From Symbiodinium natans (lineage: Eukaryota > Sar > Dinophyceae > Suessiales > Symbiodiniaceae): a stretch of DNA of 64,000 bases. Under the pieces are notes generated by a model that worked only from the letters and a program-made list of their open reading frames with translations, was not told where the DNA came from and searched no databases. A program made the translations under genes and the position numbers. Every line of letters starts with the position of its first letter. Position 1 is the stretch's first letter. The stretch covers positions 718,887 to 782,886 of the forward strand of contig CAJNDS010002335.1 of assembly GCA_905221605.1 (NCBI GenBank). Direction: 5' to 3'. Shown here piece by piece: positions 1 through 11,800 of the stretch.

Positions 1-283
1 TATAAACCTTCAACCGTGAAGTGATTGAGGCGAGCTCTCTGGGTGGTGAGCGCGAAGGCTCTGGATTTGAGGTTCACGTTCCGGGCCAGGTCTAGAGGAT
101 GAGGATAAGGGCGGGGCTGGGGGTTACCATACATGTATATAAAAAATGTGTACATATACATGAACACACAGAGAGAGAGATATATGTATATATATATATC
201 CTACCACATTTTCATAGGCCGCGGTTTGTATGTTTCGGGTTCAGGTTTTAGGGCTTGGTCTTATGGGGTTAGTTTAGGTGCAG
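1..283 (+). other. Left end, no gene recognised
   Basis: Degenerate telomere-like words and a short AT-rich stretch (about 150-200). It precedes the acceptor of the first exon. Confidence 0.5.
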
Positions 284-402
284 GCTGTTGTGAAGCCCAT
301 GGTTGGGACGAACTTGCTCCCTCCTGTCAAGACAAGGGCTTGATGGCTAGACATCTTGCCGGTGCTCTGCGCTCCATCCGACGTATGGGGCGCTGGATCT
401 AG
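284..402 (+). CDS. Terminal exon of an upstream gene (TAG)
   Basis: After GTGCAG|G, CCEAHGWDELAPSCQDKGLM then ARHLAGALRSIRRMGRWI and TAG. Followed by a TTTAGGG array and then a new start exon. Not recognised. Confidence 0.5.
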
Positions 403-565
403 AGAAGCCTGGCGAGGGGGGTGATAGGGTTTAGGGTTTAGGGTTTAGGGTTTAGGGTTTAGGGTTTAGGGTTTCGTTTAGGGTTTAGTGTTTAGGGTAC
501 GAGAAGTTGGGAGAGACCTTTCAGGGTTTTGCATTCCCATCGGCTGGCTGAAACGTTGTGCCGCA

Positions 566-652
566 ATGGCGGACATCATGCTCCGGGCTGCGGCTCTGGA
601 CAGTGATTCTGAACGCAAGGGGTCCATAAGGAGGACCTGCTGGCGGCTGCAG
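566..652 (+). CDS. Start exon of an unrecognised gene
   Basis: ATG 164 bp after the preceding stop; MADIMLRAAALDSDSERKGS then IRRTCWRLQ and donor CAG|GT. Could be the first exon of the gene that becomes PGK or of a small gene in between. Confidence 0.5.
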
Positions 653-730
653 GTTGTTTCATAAAATTTTGGCTCTGTCGACCAGCTAAAGGCTGCTGCA
701 CCTTGGCTGCACACGTTTAACGTGGGCATG

Positions 731-910
731 CTTGGAGGTTCAGGGTACTTATAAAACCCCCAATGTCATATCTGTACTTATAAGCCCCTAAGTCCCCTAA
801 GTAGGTTATACGTAGCCTTATAATGGGAACCCTAAACCCTAAGCCCCTAAGCCCTAAACCCTAAGCTCTAAACCCTAAACCTCTCATAAGTACCCACAAA
901 AACCTCCAAG
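731..910. mobile_element. M4 palindromic element with internal array
   Basis: CTTGGAGGTTCAGGGTACTT at left, ATAAGTACC...AACCTCCAAG at right. CCCTAAA-like repeats (833-892) fill the middle. Confidence 0.75.
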
Positions 911-2530
911 TGCTGATGTGAAGTGCCGGAGCTTTTGCAGCTGAACCCGGGCGAGCACCGATGACCCATCGGGCCTCCGGGGCAGCTCTTTAGAGACCGA
1001 CCTCGGACGGCTCCCTCAGTCGGGGCTGATAAAGGGGGTCGGAGTAATGACCAAGAGTATTTTTCCTCATGAGTCCCTGTATTATGGCTAGACTATGATA
1101 TCCCAGAAAACCCTAGGCAATTATGAAGGGATGATATCCCAGGAAGCTTAGGTGCTGAGTGAGTAGCCTTCAAAGGCTCTTGGGTACTCGAAGCCCCTTG
1201 AGAGCCTTGCTCACAAAGCGCAAGAAATATTCAAGACACTTCTCCTGTCCCTTCTGCCTCCATGGGCTTAGGGTGTGTGGGGTCTGCTGGGCTGGGTATG
1301 CAGGGGTTGCAGGGTCTTCAAAGGCTCTGCAGGGTTTCGTGCGTAGGGTTTGCATGGTGTGTGGAGTTTCCAGCGACCCTAAACCCTAAACCCTAAGCCA
1401 ACAACCCTGATCCTTACAGTTTAGGGCTGCAGGTTTTCAACTTTCAGGCCCTTATTCCCTTTTTTTGGCTTTCGGTTTCCTTCCAAGCCTCTTTAAACCA
1501 AAAATGGCACCCCTTGCAATCGTGGCATTTCACGAAGCTTTCGAAGCTAGTCTGCATATCAACCTTCAGCTTCTGCGCCGAACCTTTAAACCCTGAACCT
1601 TGAACCCTAAACCCTAAACTCTAAACCCTACGCAACCGTAAACCCGAAACCCGAAACCCTAAACCCTAAACCTTAGCTGGGCACCCAGGCAAGGGCCGTG
1701 AGGCCATTGCGGGTTCAAGACAGTCCGCTTGACATGAATTCGCTTCAGCACAGGCGCAGGGACCAGCAAGCACAACTAGGCATGCCTTTAGTTGCTTGAC
1801 AGTTGTAACCTCACCTAAACACCCTTACACCCTAAGCCCTAAGCCACAAACCGCAAAAGCCCTAACCCTAAACCCTAAACCCTAAACCCTAAACCCATGT
1901 AGGAGCATGTCGAACACCTAAACCCTCAACCCTCTGAACCCTTCAGACGTCTTAAACATGGCCAGCCTGGGTGCTGAAGGTCCTGGAAGCTTTGGGGAGC
2001 ATGTGGGCTTGAGGTGCCGGGTTGACGCTTTGAGCTTAGTTGTTGAGGGTTCCAGGGTTGTAGGGTTTAGGGTGTAGGGTTTAGTCTTTCGCTTTGAGCT
2101 TGGGGTCGTGGTTCAGGGTTTAGGGTTTAGGGTTTAGGGTTTGGGGTTTAGGGTTTAGGGTTTGGGGTGTGGGGTTTAGGGTTTAGGCTTTCGAACCAGT
2201 GGGTCCTGAGTGTAAGGTCCATCTCGGAGCCCTGGAGTGCTCTTTTGCCGGTAACCCTGTAAGGGTTGAGGGTTTAGGGTTTAGGGTTTAGGGTTTAGGG
2301 TTTAGGCCGACTGCCCGACGACAAATTAGGCAAATTTGCCGATGCCTGTGGCCAGTAAGGTACATGTACATAGGAAAGAGAGGTTTAGGATTTAGGTTTC
2401 AGGTTTTCCAGTGTTCTGCGCTAAATCCCAAATCTTAAGCCCGAAAAGACGGAGCTTCGCACACTGCTTGCCAAAGCAAAGCAGCACCCGCACCTCACTC
2501 TAATTGGCCTGTACCTGAGTCTAACCCAAA

Positions 2531-2734
2531 ACCCAAAACCCTAAACCCTAAACCCTAAACCCTAAACCCTAAACCCTAAACCCTAAACCCTAAACCCTAA
2601 ACCCTAAACCCTAAACCCTAAACCCTAAACCCTAAACCCTAAACCTTAAACCCTAACCCTAAACCCAAAACCCTAAACCCTAAACCCTAAACCCTAAACC
2701 CTAAACCCTAAACCCTAAACCCTAAACCCCGAAC
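2531..2734 (+). repeat. CCCTAAA array
   Basis: About 29 heptamers with a few variants. Confidence 0.95.
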
Positions 2735-2827
2735 CGAAAGTCCATGAACCTCCCAAAGCAGCTGCTCACTTGCTTTTCGAGCCCGGCAGTTCGAGTCTGG
2801 GGCTCCTCCACACCGGCTTTTTGCCGG

Positions 2828-3110
2828 GTATAGGGTTTAGGGTTTAGGGTTTAGGGTTTAGGGTTTAGGGTTTAGGGTTTAGGGTTCCTGTAGGTAGGTT
2901 CATGCTTCAGGGTTGAGTGCCCAAACATCCTTTTGCATGTGAGGCTTGCGGGCCTCGCAGGAGTGAATTCAATAGGCGTTTCTGAAGGTTTATGGGCGGC
3001 AGTCGGTGCTCGTCTACTATTTGAATAAGAACCTCTAAACCCTAAACCCTAAACCCTAAACCCTAAACCCTAAACCCTAAACCCTAAACCCTAAACCCTA
3101 AACCCTAAAG
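2828..3110 (+). repeat. TTTAGGG array then CCCTAAA array
   Basis: TTTAGGG 2828-2885 and CCCTAAA 3036-3110 enclose about 150 bp: an inverted pair like the intron arrangement. Confidence 0.9.
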
Positions 3111-3648
3111 GGCAAGGTAGGGATCATTGTTTTTTCTCATGTTTTTCGGAGTAGCCTTGTGTACACTCCGAACGACCGGAATCAACTTGCAGTGGCCCTA
3201 CGAGCGAACCTACGATCCTCGTTGCCCATGAATCTTCAAGCTGATGGTCTGTGTGCAGATAGCAAAGAGGCCAGGAAGGCGCCTGCCACGTCGACTAGTT
3301 TTCCTGGCGATGGACACGGGCATAATCCTGTTCATCGCATGGCTGGGGGTCACATCGAACTGACCCTTCCCAGCATGTCTTCGTGGCACGCCTTGGTATA
3401 AAACTCTGCCTGCAGGCAGAAAGCGCGCGCTTCTGTGCTACCGAAAGACCGAAAGAAAGCAGACACATCTCAAGAAAGACTCCAGACCCACCATGTGTCA
3501 AGATTGTTCCTGGGGCAAAGCTGCTTAGAACATGTTGAACATGTTGGGCTCGATGCTTGCATGAATCAACACACCTCCTATCTGGACTCCAACGGGGTAC
3601 GTTGGGATCCCTAGGTAATTGCCTTTTCACCCGAGGCAAAACCCCTGA

Positions 3649-3832
3649 GTCGGGATGTTCCTCCTTATACAGTCCTGAATAGGGTTTAGGGTTTAGGGTT
3701 TAGGGTTTAGGGTTTAGGGCTTAGGGCTTAGGGCTTAGGGTTTAGGGTTTAGGGGGGGGGGGGGGGGGGGGGGGCGCTATAATCACTATGGTCCCTGTCA
3801 AGGACTGTTAGCATGGGGGGGGGGGGAGCATC
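3649..3832. mobile_element. M1 element split by array and poly-G
   Basis: Left arm GGGATGTTCCTCCTTATACA, right arm GGACTGTTAGCATGGGGG...GCATCC. TTTAGGG repeats (3678-3751) and 23 G sit between them. Confidence 0.65.
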
Positions 3833-4175
3833 CGAACCCCTAAGCGTGAAACCTTCAAGCAATCAACCGTAAGCCCTTAGCCCCTAATGCCGAAACTCAT
3901 GGATTCGGCAGGGTTTAAGTCGGTATAAGGGGCTTGTAAGGTTTTACGGGGTTGAAGGTTTAGGGTAGGAGAGGTTTGTTTTTGAGTGGGGAAACTGTTT
4001 TTTGAAGCTTCTGTAACGATGGATATTGTACGTGGGCAGTATATGAGGGGGACTCTTAACTAAGCAGCATTCCTTCATCCATCAGGAGCCCAAGAAGCTC
4101 TAAACCCTTAACTCAGAGTTTATGAAACCAAAAAAACGCAGCCTCTTTATTCCCAGGTTACTCTGGGGTCTAGTG

Positions 4176-4312
4176 CCCTAAACCCTAAATCCTAAACCCT
4201 AAACCCTAAACCCTAAACCCTAAACCCTAAACCCTAAACCCTACACCCTACACCCTACACCCTACACCCTAAACCCTAAACCCTAAACCCTAACCCCTAA
4301 ACCCTAAACCCT
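4176..4312 (+). repeat. CCCTAAA array with CCCTACA variants
   Basis: About 19 units. Confidence 0.9.
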
Positions 4313-4538
4313 AGCAGTCTGCTTCTTTGCCGCAGGCAGCCGAGCCAGCTGGCTTCGGCCCACATCTCTGAGCTGCAGGGATACCTTAGAAGGTAGGCCC
4401 CTGGGGAGATTTCGTATGTTCCCTTGTTGGGTTTAGGGTTTAGGGTTTGGGGTTTAGGGTTTAGGGGTTAGGGTTTATAGGGTTTAGGGTTTGGGGTGTT
4501 TAATCAAGGAGTTCCATAGCCATTCCGCCTCGCTTTGG

Positions 4539-4830
4539 GTGCTGCCTCGATTTTGGGTGCTGCTTCAGCGCGTGGGCTTCGCGCTGAAGCAGCACGCTGA
4601 AATTGAGGTGGAACGATAGTCGAGGTGGCACGCTGTCAAAATCAACTGGGTTTCGCTGGAAATGCTATTTTGTTTGAGAAGAAACATGCCAGGCCAAATT
4701 CCCGTGCCAAATGCATGCTGCCTCGATTTGGGTGCTGCCTCAATTTCGGATGCTGCTTCAGCGCGTGGGCTTCGCGCTGAAGCAGCACGCTGAATTTGAG
4801 GTGGAACGATACTTGAGGTGGAACGGTTAG
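4539..4830. repeat. Duplicated hairpin (CAGCGCGTGGGCTTCGCGCTG)
   Basis: GCTTCAGCGC...GCGCTGAAGC forms a 10-bp stem around GTGGGCTTC. The whole approximately 77-bp unit occurs twice (about 4548-4624 and 4734-4825) with flanking GAGGTGGAACGAT. Confidence 0.7.
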
Positions 4831-5147
4831 GGAAACCCTTGATTTAAGAGGACCATATTTAGGAATATGTTTCAGACAGTTTTGAGGGCCATCCTAGCTT
4901 TAGAAGAGGTCCCTCAGTAACCTCTTGAGGGGTTTGAGAATTTTGAGGTTCAAGGTTTTAGGGTTTTCGGGTTTCGTTCGGAGTTTGGGGTTTTAGGGTT
5001 TTTAGGGCGTTAGGGTGTTAAGGTGCTTGGGGTTGGTTTCTGGCAGTCGCAAACCCTGCGTCGCTGCGCAAAAACGCGCCTGCCACTTGCGGCAAAAGAG
5101 CTCGCTCATGCCGACAGAAGCATCCAAGTTGCCCTAAACGCTGAACT

Positions 5148-5231
5148 TGGTATGTTCCCCGTCCTTAATAGGGATTATAGTACCCCCCCAATTTTAAGGC
5201 TTTTGGGGACTGTTAGTATAGGGACATCCCA
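5148..5231. mobile_element. M1 element, decayed
   Basis: TATGTTCCCC...CCTTAATAGGGATTATAG...GGACTGTTAGTATAGGGACATCCC. Confidence 0.65.
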
Positions 5232-5717
5232 ACTCTAAACCCTAAACCTCAAACCCTAAACCCTTACCCCCAACCTCCCCCTCCTGCAACCCCTAAATGA
5301 CCCCAACAACCCCTGAACCCCAAAACGCCCCACGGCTTGAAAGCCTTAAGCCCATAAGGGGGTTTAGACCCCAAATAGTAGGATTCCCTTACTAGGTAGG
5401 CCCTTGGGATATTTTATATTTTCCCTTATTGGGTTTAAGAGGACCATATTTAGGAATATTTTTCAGAGGGTTTGAAGGGCCATCCTAGCTTATAATAAGG
5501 ACTCCAATAAGGTAGCCCTAATTTTCAGAGCCCCCAACCTAAAAATGTGTATGGGGGTGCCTGGGTCCACAAAGGCCCGCTCTAAGTGAGGCTTCTTGGG
5601 TTTGAAGTTTGAGAGGGACGGGGGGGGCTGGGGGGATGGTGGGGGAGGAGGAGTTTCGTCTTTACGGATCTAGAAGGGTCAAACCCCAAGCCCCTAACCC
5701 CAAACCCCGAGCCGCCC

Positions 5718-5851
5718 CGAACCCTAAACCCTAAACCCCAGACCCTAAACCCTAAACCCTAAACCCTAAACCCTAAACCCCAGACCCTAGACCCTACACC
5801 CTAAACCCTAAACCCTAAACCCTAAACCCTAAACCCTAAACCCTAAACCCG
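5718..5851 (+). repeat. CCCTAAA array before PGK exon a
   Basis: About 18 units ending 6 bp before the acceptor. Confidence 0.95.
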
Positions 5852-5857
5852 ACCCAG

Positions 5858-5898
5858 GTGAGAAGAAAGAGATCAAGGCCAGTGAGGATGAGGTTAAG
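5858..5898 (+). CDS. PGK: PGK exon a
   Basis: Acceptor CCCAG|G, donor AAG|GC. Encodes EKKEIKASEDEVK, the charged helix before the family's AFRASLSKLG segment. Starts in phase 1, so at least one more exon precedes it. Confidence 0.8.
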
Positions 5899-8800
5899 GC
5901 CGACCTGCTTGAGTCTGTTTGGTTCGAGTTTAGGGTTTAGGGTTTAGGGTGTAGGGGTTGAGGGCTCAGGGTTTTGAGGTTCGGGTTCAGGGGTTGTGGG
6001 GATAGCGTTTAGGCCCTGAAAAGCGAGCCAGCATTTTTTTTGGGCTGTGTGGTCCTTGGTCTCTTCGAGCGGTAAGGTGGCCCGTTTATGTTGGCTAGTT
6101 CGGCGTTTCGGCTTACCCAAAACCCGAAAGCCCTACAACCTGAACCCTGTAAAATGCTACCGCAAACCGCAAACACCCGAAACCCCAAACACCAATAAAT
6201 CCGAAACTTCACTGAAGCCACGACCGGGTTTCTGTCGGCTTGTTTGCGCGGCTTCAGCTTGTCCTAAATGGCCGAGGTACCATGGGACCCGGAGTAGGCC
6301 CTTACTCGCTTTTTCCGGGTTTAGGTTCCCTCAGCCGAACCTTAGAGGGTTTAGGGTTGAAGGTTGTCAGCGAGGACGCAGAGGAGGCCCTTCTTCCTCT
6401 TGTTGTAGACGTTAAGTTCCCTTCGAAGCCCCTTTCAACCAAAATTGGGTGCCCTTCTTTTTCCAGGGTTCCTCTTGGGGGACTCGGAGACCCAACGCTC
6501 TAAGGGCAGCTACGCGTGGTCCCTTACCTCCTTTAAAGAAACCCCGAAGTATGGGCCCTTGGATATTTGTGGGGCATATATACGGAGTCCTCTTTGTAAG
6601 GGCCCGTAAAATGGGACCATGCAACCACCCTGTTTAAACACGTGGGCACCACTCCACCCCTGCCCAAGAAGGCTTCGGGGCTTAGGATTTAGGGTTAGGG
6701 TTTAGGGTTTCGGGCTTAGGGTTCGGGCTGAGGGTTTAGGTTTAGGGTTCAGTTACATGAGTCTTGAAAGCAGCCGTTAAACCCCCCCCCCAAAAAAAAA
6801 AGAAAAAAAACCAAACAAAAACCTAAACCATGATCCCAAAGCTCCTAAGCTCCTAAGCTCCTAAACTCCTAAACCCCAAACCCCAAACCCTAAACCCTAA
6901 AACCTAAGCCCTAAGCCCTAGACCGTCTAGACCCTAAACCCTTAACCATAAACCCTAAGCCCTAAACGGTACTCAGCGCCGCGCCCCTGCCAGGCATTCC
7001 GCGCCTCACTGTCGAAGCTCGGTGGGCTCCTCAGGGTATTTAGGGTTTAGCGTTTAAGTTTAGGGTTTAGGGTTTAGGAGGGTTTAGGGTTTAGGGTGTT
7101 AGGGTTGTAGGGTTCAGGGTTTAAGGGTTGAACCGGTTTGGGGATTAGAAGGTTTAGGGTTTAGGGCTTACAGGGCTTAGGGTGTTTGTTCTGGCTTAGG
7201 GCTCAGGATTTTTACGGTTAGGGCTGAAGTTTTTATAAGGTTTCGAGTTTATCCGGTTTAGGGCTTAGGTTTTTAAGTTTAGGGTTGAGGGCTGAGGGTT
7301 TGAGGTTTATCAGGGTTCAGGGTGTAGGGTGGAACGGTCAGGCTTCGGGGCTTGGGGTTTATAACATTCGGGATTATTGAGACTATAAGGTTTAAGTTCT
7401 GGGGTTTAATCGGGTTTCCGGACATCCGTCTCCGAGCCAAAGCACGAGAGTTGGGCCCAAACCCTAAACCCCAAACCCTAAACCCCAAACCCTAAACCCC
7501 AAACCCTAAACCCCAAACCCTAAACCCTAAACCCCAAACCCTAAACCAGTCCTCCCGCTGGAGCAGCAGCAGCAGCTGCTCCTCCACAACCCAGAAAGCA
7601 GCGCCAAAGAGCTGTACCGAGGAGAGGTTTTAGGGTTTAGGGCTTAGGGTTTAGGGTTTAGGGTTCAGGGTTCAGGGTTTAGGGAGCCCATCATGAGCCT
7701 TGCAAGCTCTAAACCCTAAACTTAGAGTTTAGGGTTTAGGGGCCGAAGGCCTAAAGCCCTTGAACACCTCAAATGAGGGTGGGGGGAGGGGGGGGGGGGG
7801 GTATTTAGGCTGGGACCCGGAGTAGGCCGTGATTCACCTTTCTTGGTTTTCGGTTCCCTTAGAAGCCCCTTTAAGCCAAAAAGGGCACCCTGTTTTTTTT
7901 CTAGGTTACTCAGTAGAAGTGGGAGCAAGACTCATCCCGGGATGACTCCCTGAGGGGTATGCTGCAAGAGGCGGGCACATGTCGTTCGAATCCGAGGTCC
8001 ACTGCCTGAAGAAGCTTTTGCAAGACCATCACGGCTGCAGGAGGGCTCTGAGGAGCCATGGAGGATCAGCGCCCACTAGCAGTGATCAGCAAGCTACAGC
8101 GCATGGCACAATGAGGGCCGTGGCGATGGTGGAGTGCAGAGCGCCCATAAAGCGTGCGAGAATAGAGGATGATGATGAGGTGGACGTGATCCAGCTGGGT
8201 ATGTCCTCAGAGTATAAGGTGTTGGCGGCAAAGGAGGAGGTTACGATTGCGTTTAGGGAAGAGGGGGTTCAGAGGGCGTTCCGTCTGTAGCGTTTAGGGC
8301 TTGGTGCGTACAGGGTTTATAAAGCTTAGGTCTGTGTGGTCTTTGGAGCTTATAGGGTCTTTTGGGGTTCATATAGGGTTTATGTTGTTATAGGGTTTCG
8401 CGGACAGGGCTCCCAGAGCAGTTCGCAGAGTATCTACATATGCCCTAAACCCTAAACCCTAAACCCTGAACCTTGGACCCTTTGGGAAGGTGACGTCTAC
8501 GTCAATGATGCCTTCGGCACCGCGCACCGCGCGCATTCGCCGGAGCCTTGGAAGAGGTGTCGGGGGTGTGGTTCAGGGCTTTAGGGTTTAGGGCTTGGGG
8601 CTTAGGGTTCAGGGCTTAGGGTTTAGGGTTTTGTGTTCCGGGCTTTTGGGTTTTGGGGTGTAGAGGGTGTATGGTGGTGCGGCGAGGACACATCAGCAGT
8701 TTGTGGGTCAGGCCCAAGCCCCCAACCCAAAAATGACCGGCCATGGTGGTCGCTGAAGGGCCCGACAGGCCGAGATGCTTTCTGGCGAAATGCCAGTGAC

Positions 8801-11800
8801 CTGGAAACCCCGAAGCCACATGCGGCTTCGGGAGTTCATGCTTATACTTAGTAACTGAGTAAGTACACTTCACACTTTTTGGGGTACTGTAATATAGGGT
8901 TCAGGAGTTCAGGGTTTAGGGTTTCGGGTTTAGGGTTTGGGGTTTGGGGTCCCCTCTAGAACTCAAAGTGTACACTTTTTTGCGGGGCTTATGAACTCAG
9001 CAACTAAGCATAAGGCTCAGCACGTTCATCTCGAACCCTATGGGCTACACCCGAAGCCTCGTAGCCCCCGGACTTGTTTGAGGTCTGAAAGGGGCTAAAC
9101 CCTAAACCCTAAACCCTAAACCCTATGCGGAGCTGCAATTGGTATTGTAGAAAGGAGTTGGTATTGGAAGTTCAAGGGTCAATGAACCCGATAATCGTTG
9201 GCTCAAGCCATGACCAAAGCGGTCGAAGATTTAGTAAAAAGTGTGCCCTTGGTTTGGGGTCTTGCTGTTCGGTTGTTGGATGTTCCAGGGGTATTAAGGG
9301 CTTCTGTTGGGGTTGACTGTTTTGTTCCCTGTCCTCCTTCGGTTGCCCCCCGTAGGTTATGAGCCCAAATTAGGCTTCCTGCGGATTGGTAAAGATTTTT
9401 CGTTTGTTTAACGCCATGGACATGATGCGGCGTCGCTCTGAGCCTGGACTGTCGCCAACGGCCAATGAAGCCGAAGGAAATCGTGGTGATGGGGGTGAAG
9501 ATCGACAACAAATGGTAACCATTCTCCGACACCAGCACCTTCATCTGCCACCTGATCTTCCACCTCATCCGCATCTTCCTCCTTTTCTGGAGGGCGACCC
9601 ACATTGGGATCCAACATTGGAAATTGATACACACCAATAACAGCGTGTCGTGGCTTCTGCTGGTGAGCATCCTTTGAACACTTGTATGGACCCGCTAAGT
9701 CCAATGATAAAGTGTAAGCATCCCCATGCTTTCGCCTCAAATGGCGACGCTCTTTTCCAGCAGCCGACACACAGATTTGACAATCACGTCTGAAGGGAAT
9801 ATGCCCCCTTAGGCAATGGTCACGGAAAGCTCGCTCTTCAGCTGTTAACCTCCGCAACGTTCCCTCTCGTTCTTCCTTTTTTGACACCGCAGTTTCCCGT
9901 TCAGCATCGCTCTCCTGCAACCATTGTGCCAACCTGTGACGTATTCTTTTTACCAATCCAAACGCCCATCGCGCCCATATAGAGGATTGTCCAATACGCT
10001 CTTCCAGGGTAGAAGCGAATGTTGCTGACCACGGAACAACCACGCGAACCTGCTCCAACGATTCCCATAGTTCCATATCAGACACCAGGAAAGTCGTAGG
10101 TTTCACCAGAGCATGTCCCAATGCTCCTTGATCAAAGTGTGCAGCGTACATTCCATAACGCTCACAAAAGCTTTTCACCTCTGGCCAACTCCAGAAGGTA
10201 GGACTTGAGAGCCCTTCCTGAGAACCATCCACCAGATCCTCAGCACTCAAGACCGTTTTGCCGTTCTGAGAGAAATCTTTCCCTATGAGTTCAGGGTCCC
10301 CAGGGCTTTCCATGCCAAAAAAGACAGAACTCCCATTGATGACTTCAGCAGTTCCACACCTTGAATGCACCGCCACGTCATATAGGAAAAGCATCTTCAG
10401 AAGTAAAACACCATCCTTTTGAGCTAATTCTTGATGTGGCCAAGGAAGACTTTTTAACCCCAACCGTTCAGGCCCACAGCGTCGGCGTAATACAGGTGGA
10501 CCACCGTCTTCACCTCTCAACCTTGACACTGTCCTGCATGGAGGTCCTCCCACCACAGCAACCACCTTTCCTTCAGCCGCCAGATGCAGAAGATACTTCC
10601 AGACGCTCGAATTATGTAGGTCACCGCCTTTTGTCAAATCCAGCTCCAGTACCTCCACATCCCGACTGGGAAAATGCCATTTTTGTTTTCCCGAAAATAG
10701 GTGTACCACCACCCTTTTTGCTCGTGCCAGCCGTCTCCTTTTATGACGGTTGAAAGGCAACGCCGCAATATCTCCACGTGGCAACAGCTCCATCAGCATA
10801 TTTTCTGGTATATCCCCATAATACCACCGAAGAAATCTCCAGCATGCCTGGACGAACTCCTCCTCATTCGCTGACGCTGTCCGCGCTGCGCTTTGCAACG
10901 ACGTTTTTACAGCCACCTCGTTGTCCGTATTCGGACACCCTTGAACCATACGTGCCACCTTCAAAGCTTGCTTTGGTGAGCACCAATCCATTTCATCAAT
11001 GATCTGAAGCGCCACCTCCTTTTCCAAACAAGGGCACCCATTCAGATCACGAACGCGAAGTTCCCCCAGAACAGGATGTGAGGCTGTGCACTTGCCACCA
11101 CGCCACTGAACTCTGAGACCAACCAAGGCGCTCGCTTTGCCAATTGGCACTAGTGGATCTACCATTTCAGGAGTTACCAGGGTCCCACCTGGGGTAATAC
11201 ACATCTCCCGAGATCCAACAGCTAAAGACACCAACACCTTTTGCTGCGGAAGCTGTTCTCCAGGACGAAGTGATCTGAGAGGATGCGATGCTCCCGAGTC
11301 CAACATGCCCATTCCCGAACACTCATTGGTGTCAGAAACCCTGGCCACATGTGGAACGCATACTCCTCGGCCTTCTCCCTGCTTCGGCAACAACATGGCA
11401 TCCGACGAACCGACTCCACAGTCCGCCCTTCCATTCCTCCATTGAGAATGGGACCAAGACGCACGCTGCCTTTCAGCATGCAAAACCATTTTTTCAGCTG
11501 TTTTGTAATCCATAACCAAACAGCCATGTTCAAACCACAAGAGCTGGTCCAGCGAAGATTTTGTACCCACGTGACACATCCCATTGATCACCGTGAGGTT
11601 CGCCCCAAACTCCAAAATCAACCAGAGAGGGATAATCAGGGGCCCATTGTCTTCCCTAATCAACATCCCTTTCTCTGTAATCCTCATTGCCACACCACCA
11701 AGCGCGCTTTGCACCATAACAGTAGTGTCGGGTAAACATTCCCATGGAAAAAGCGTCCGCACAAGATGCGTAGCAGCCGTATCCACCAACGCCACTCTCC

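Larger units (their letters stand above)
653..5857 (+). other. Array-rich interval with weak exon candidates
   Basis: Holds an M4 element, many arrays and two M1 copies. Coding-like pieces bounded by AG|G: 1689-1779 (ARAVRPLRVQDSPLDMNSLQ...), 1980-2006 (VLEALGSMW), 2306-2358 (RLPDDKLGKFADACGQ, TAA), about 2446-2520 (KTELRTLLAKAKQHPHLTLI...), about 4343-4385 (QPSQLASAHISELQ). Phases do not chain convincingly and none matches the missing PGK N-terminus. The near-identical halves at 4548-4624 and 4717-4825 (GTGCTGCTTCAGCGCGTGGG) form a palindromic duplication. Confidence 0.45.
5899..8489 (+). other. PGK introns 1-2 (5899-6993, 7022-8489)
   Basis: Intron 1 has TTTAGGG from about 5930 and CCCTAAA-type repeats before its acceptor; it holds an M3-type dispersed repeat (about 6270-6490). 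Intron 2 has TTTAGGG after the GT donor, alternating CCCTAAA/CCCCAAA repeats at 7457-7546, a second M3 copy (about 7800-7920) and an open stretch at 7979-8290. Confidence 0.7.

Noticed and set aside
2200-2250. VHLGALE segment as possible PGK SHLGRP exon
   Set aside because: Only His-Leu-Gly agrees; flanking residues do not fit PGK.
2306-2358. LGKFADACGQ as possible PGK N-domain exon
   Set aside because: Superficial resemblance to F..DC.G, but it ends in a stop where PGK must continue.
2745-2830. tRNA-like T-arm (AGTTCGAGTC) near 2790
   Set aside because: No matching A box, D arm or acceptor stem could be folded; insufficient for a tRNA call.
3159-3639. Open frames of 80 and 114 codons on both strands
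   Set aside because: No family resemblance, no splice-phase support; the two overlap each other.
6047-6503. Open frames of 87-122 codons
   Set aside because: They cover an M3 dispersed repeat within PGK intron 1; copies elsewhere are not open.
9203-9670. Minus-strand open frame across the 5' LTR and leader
   Set aside because: Runs through LTR and primer-binding site in a frame other than gag-pol; incidental.
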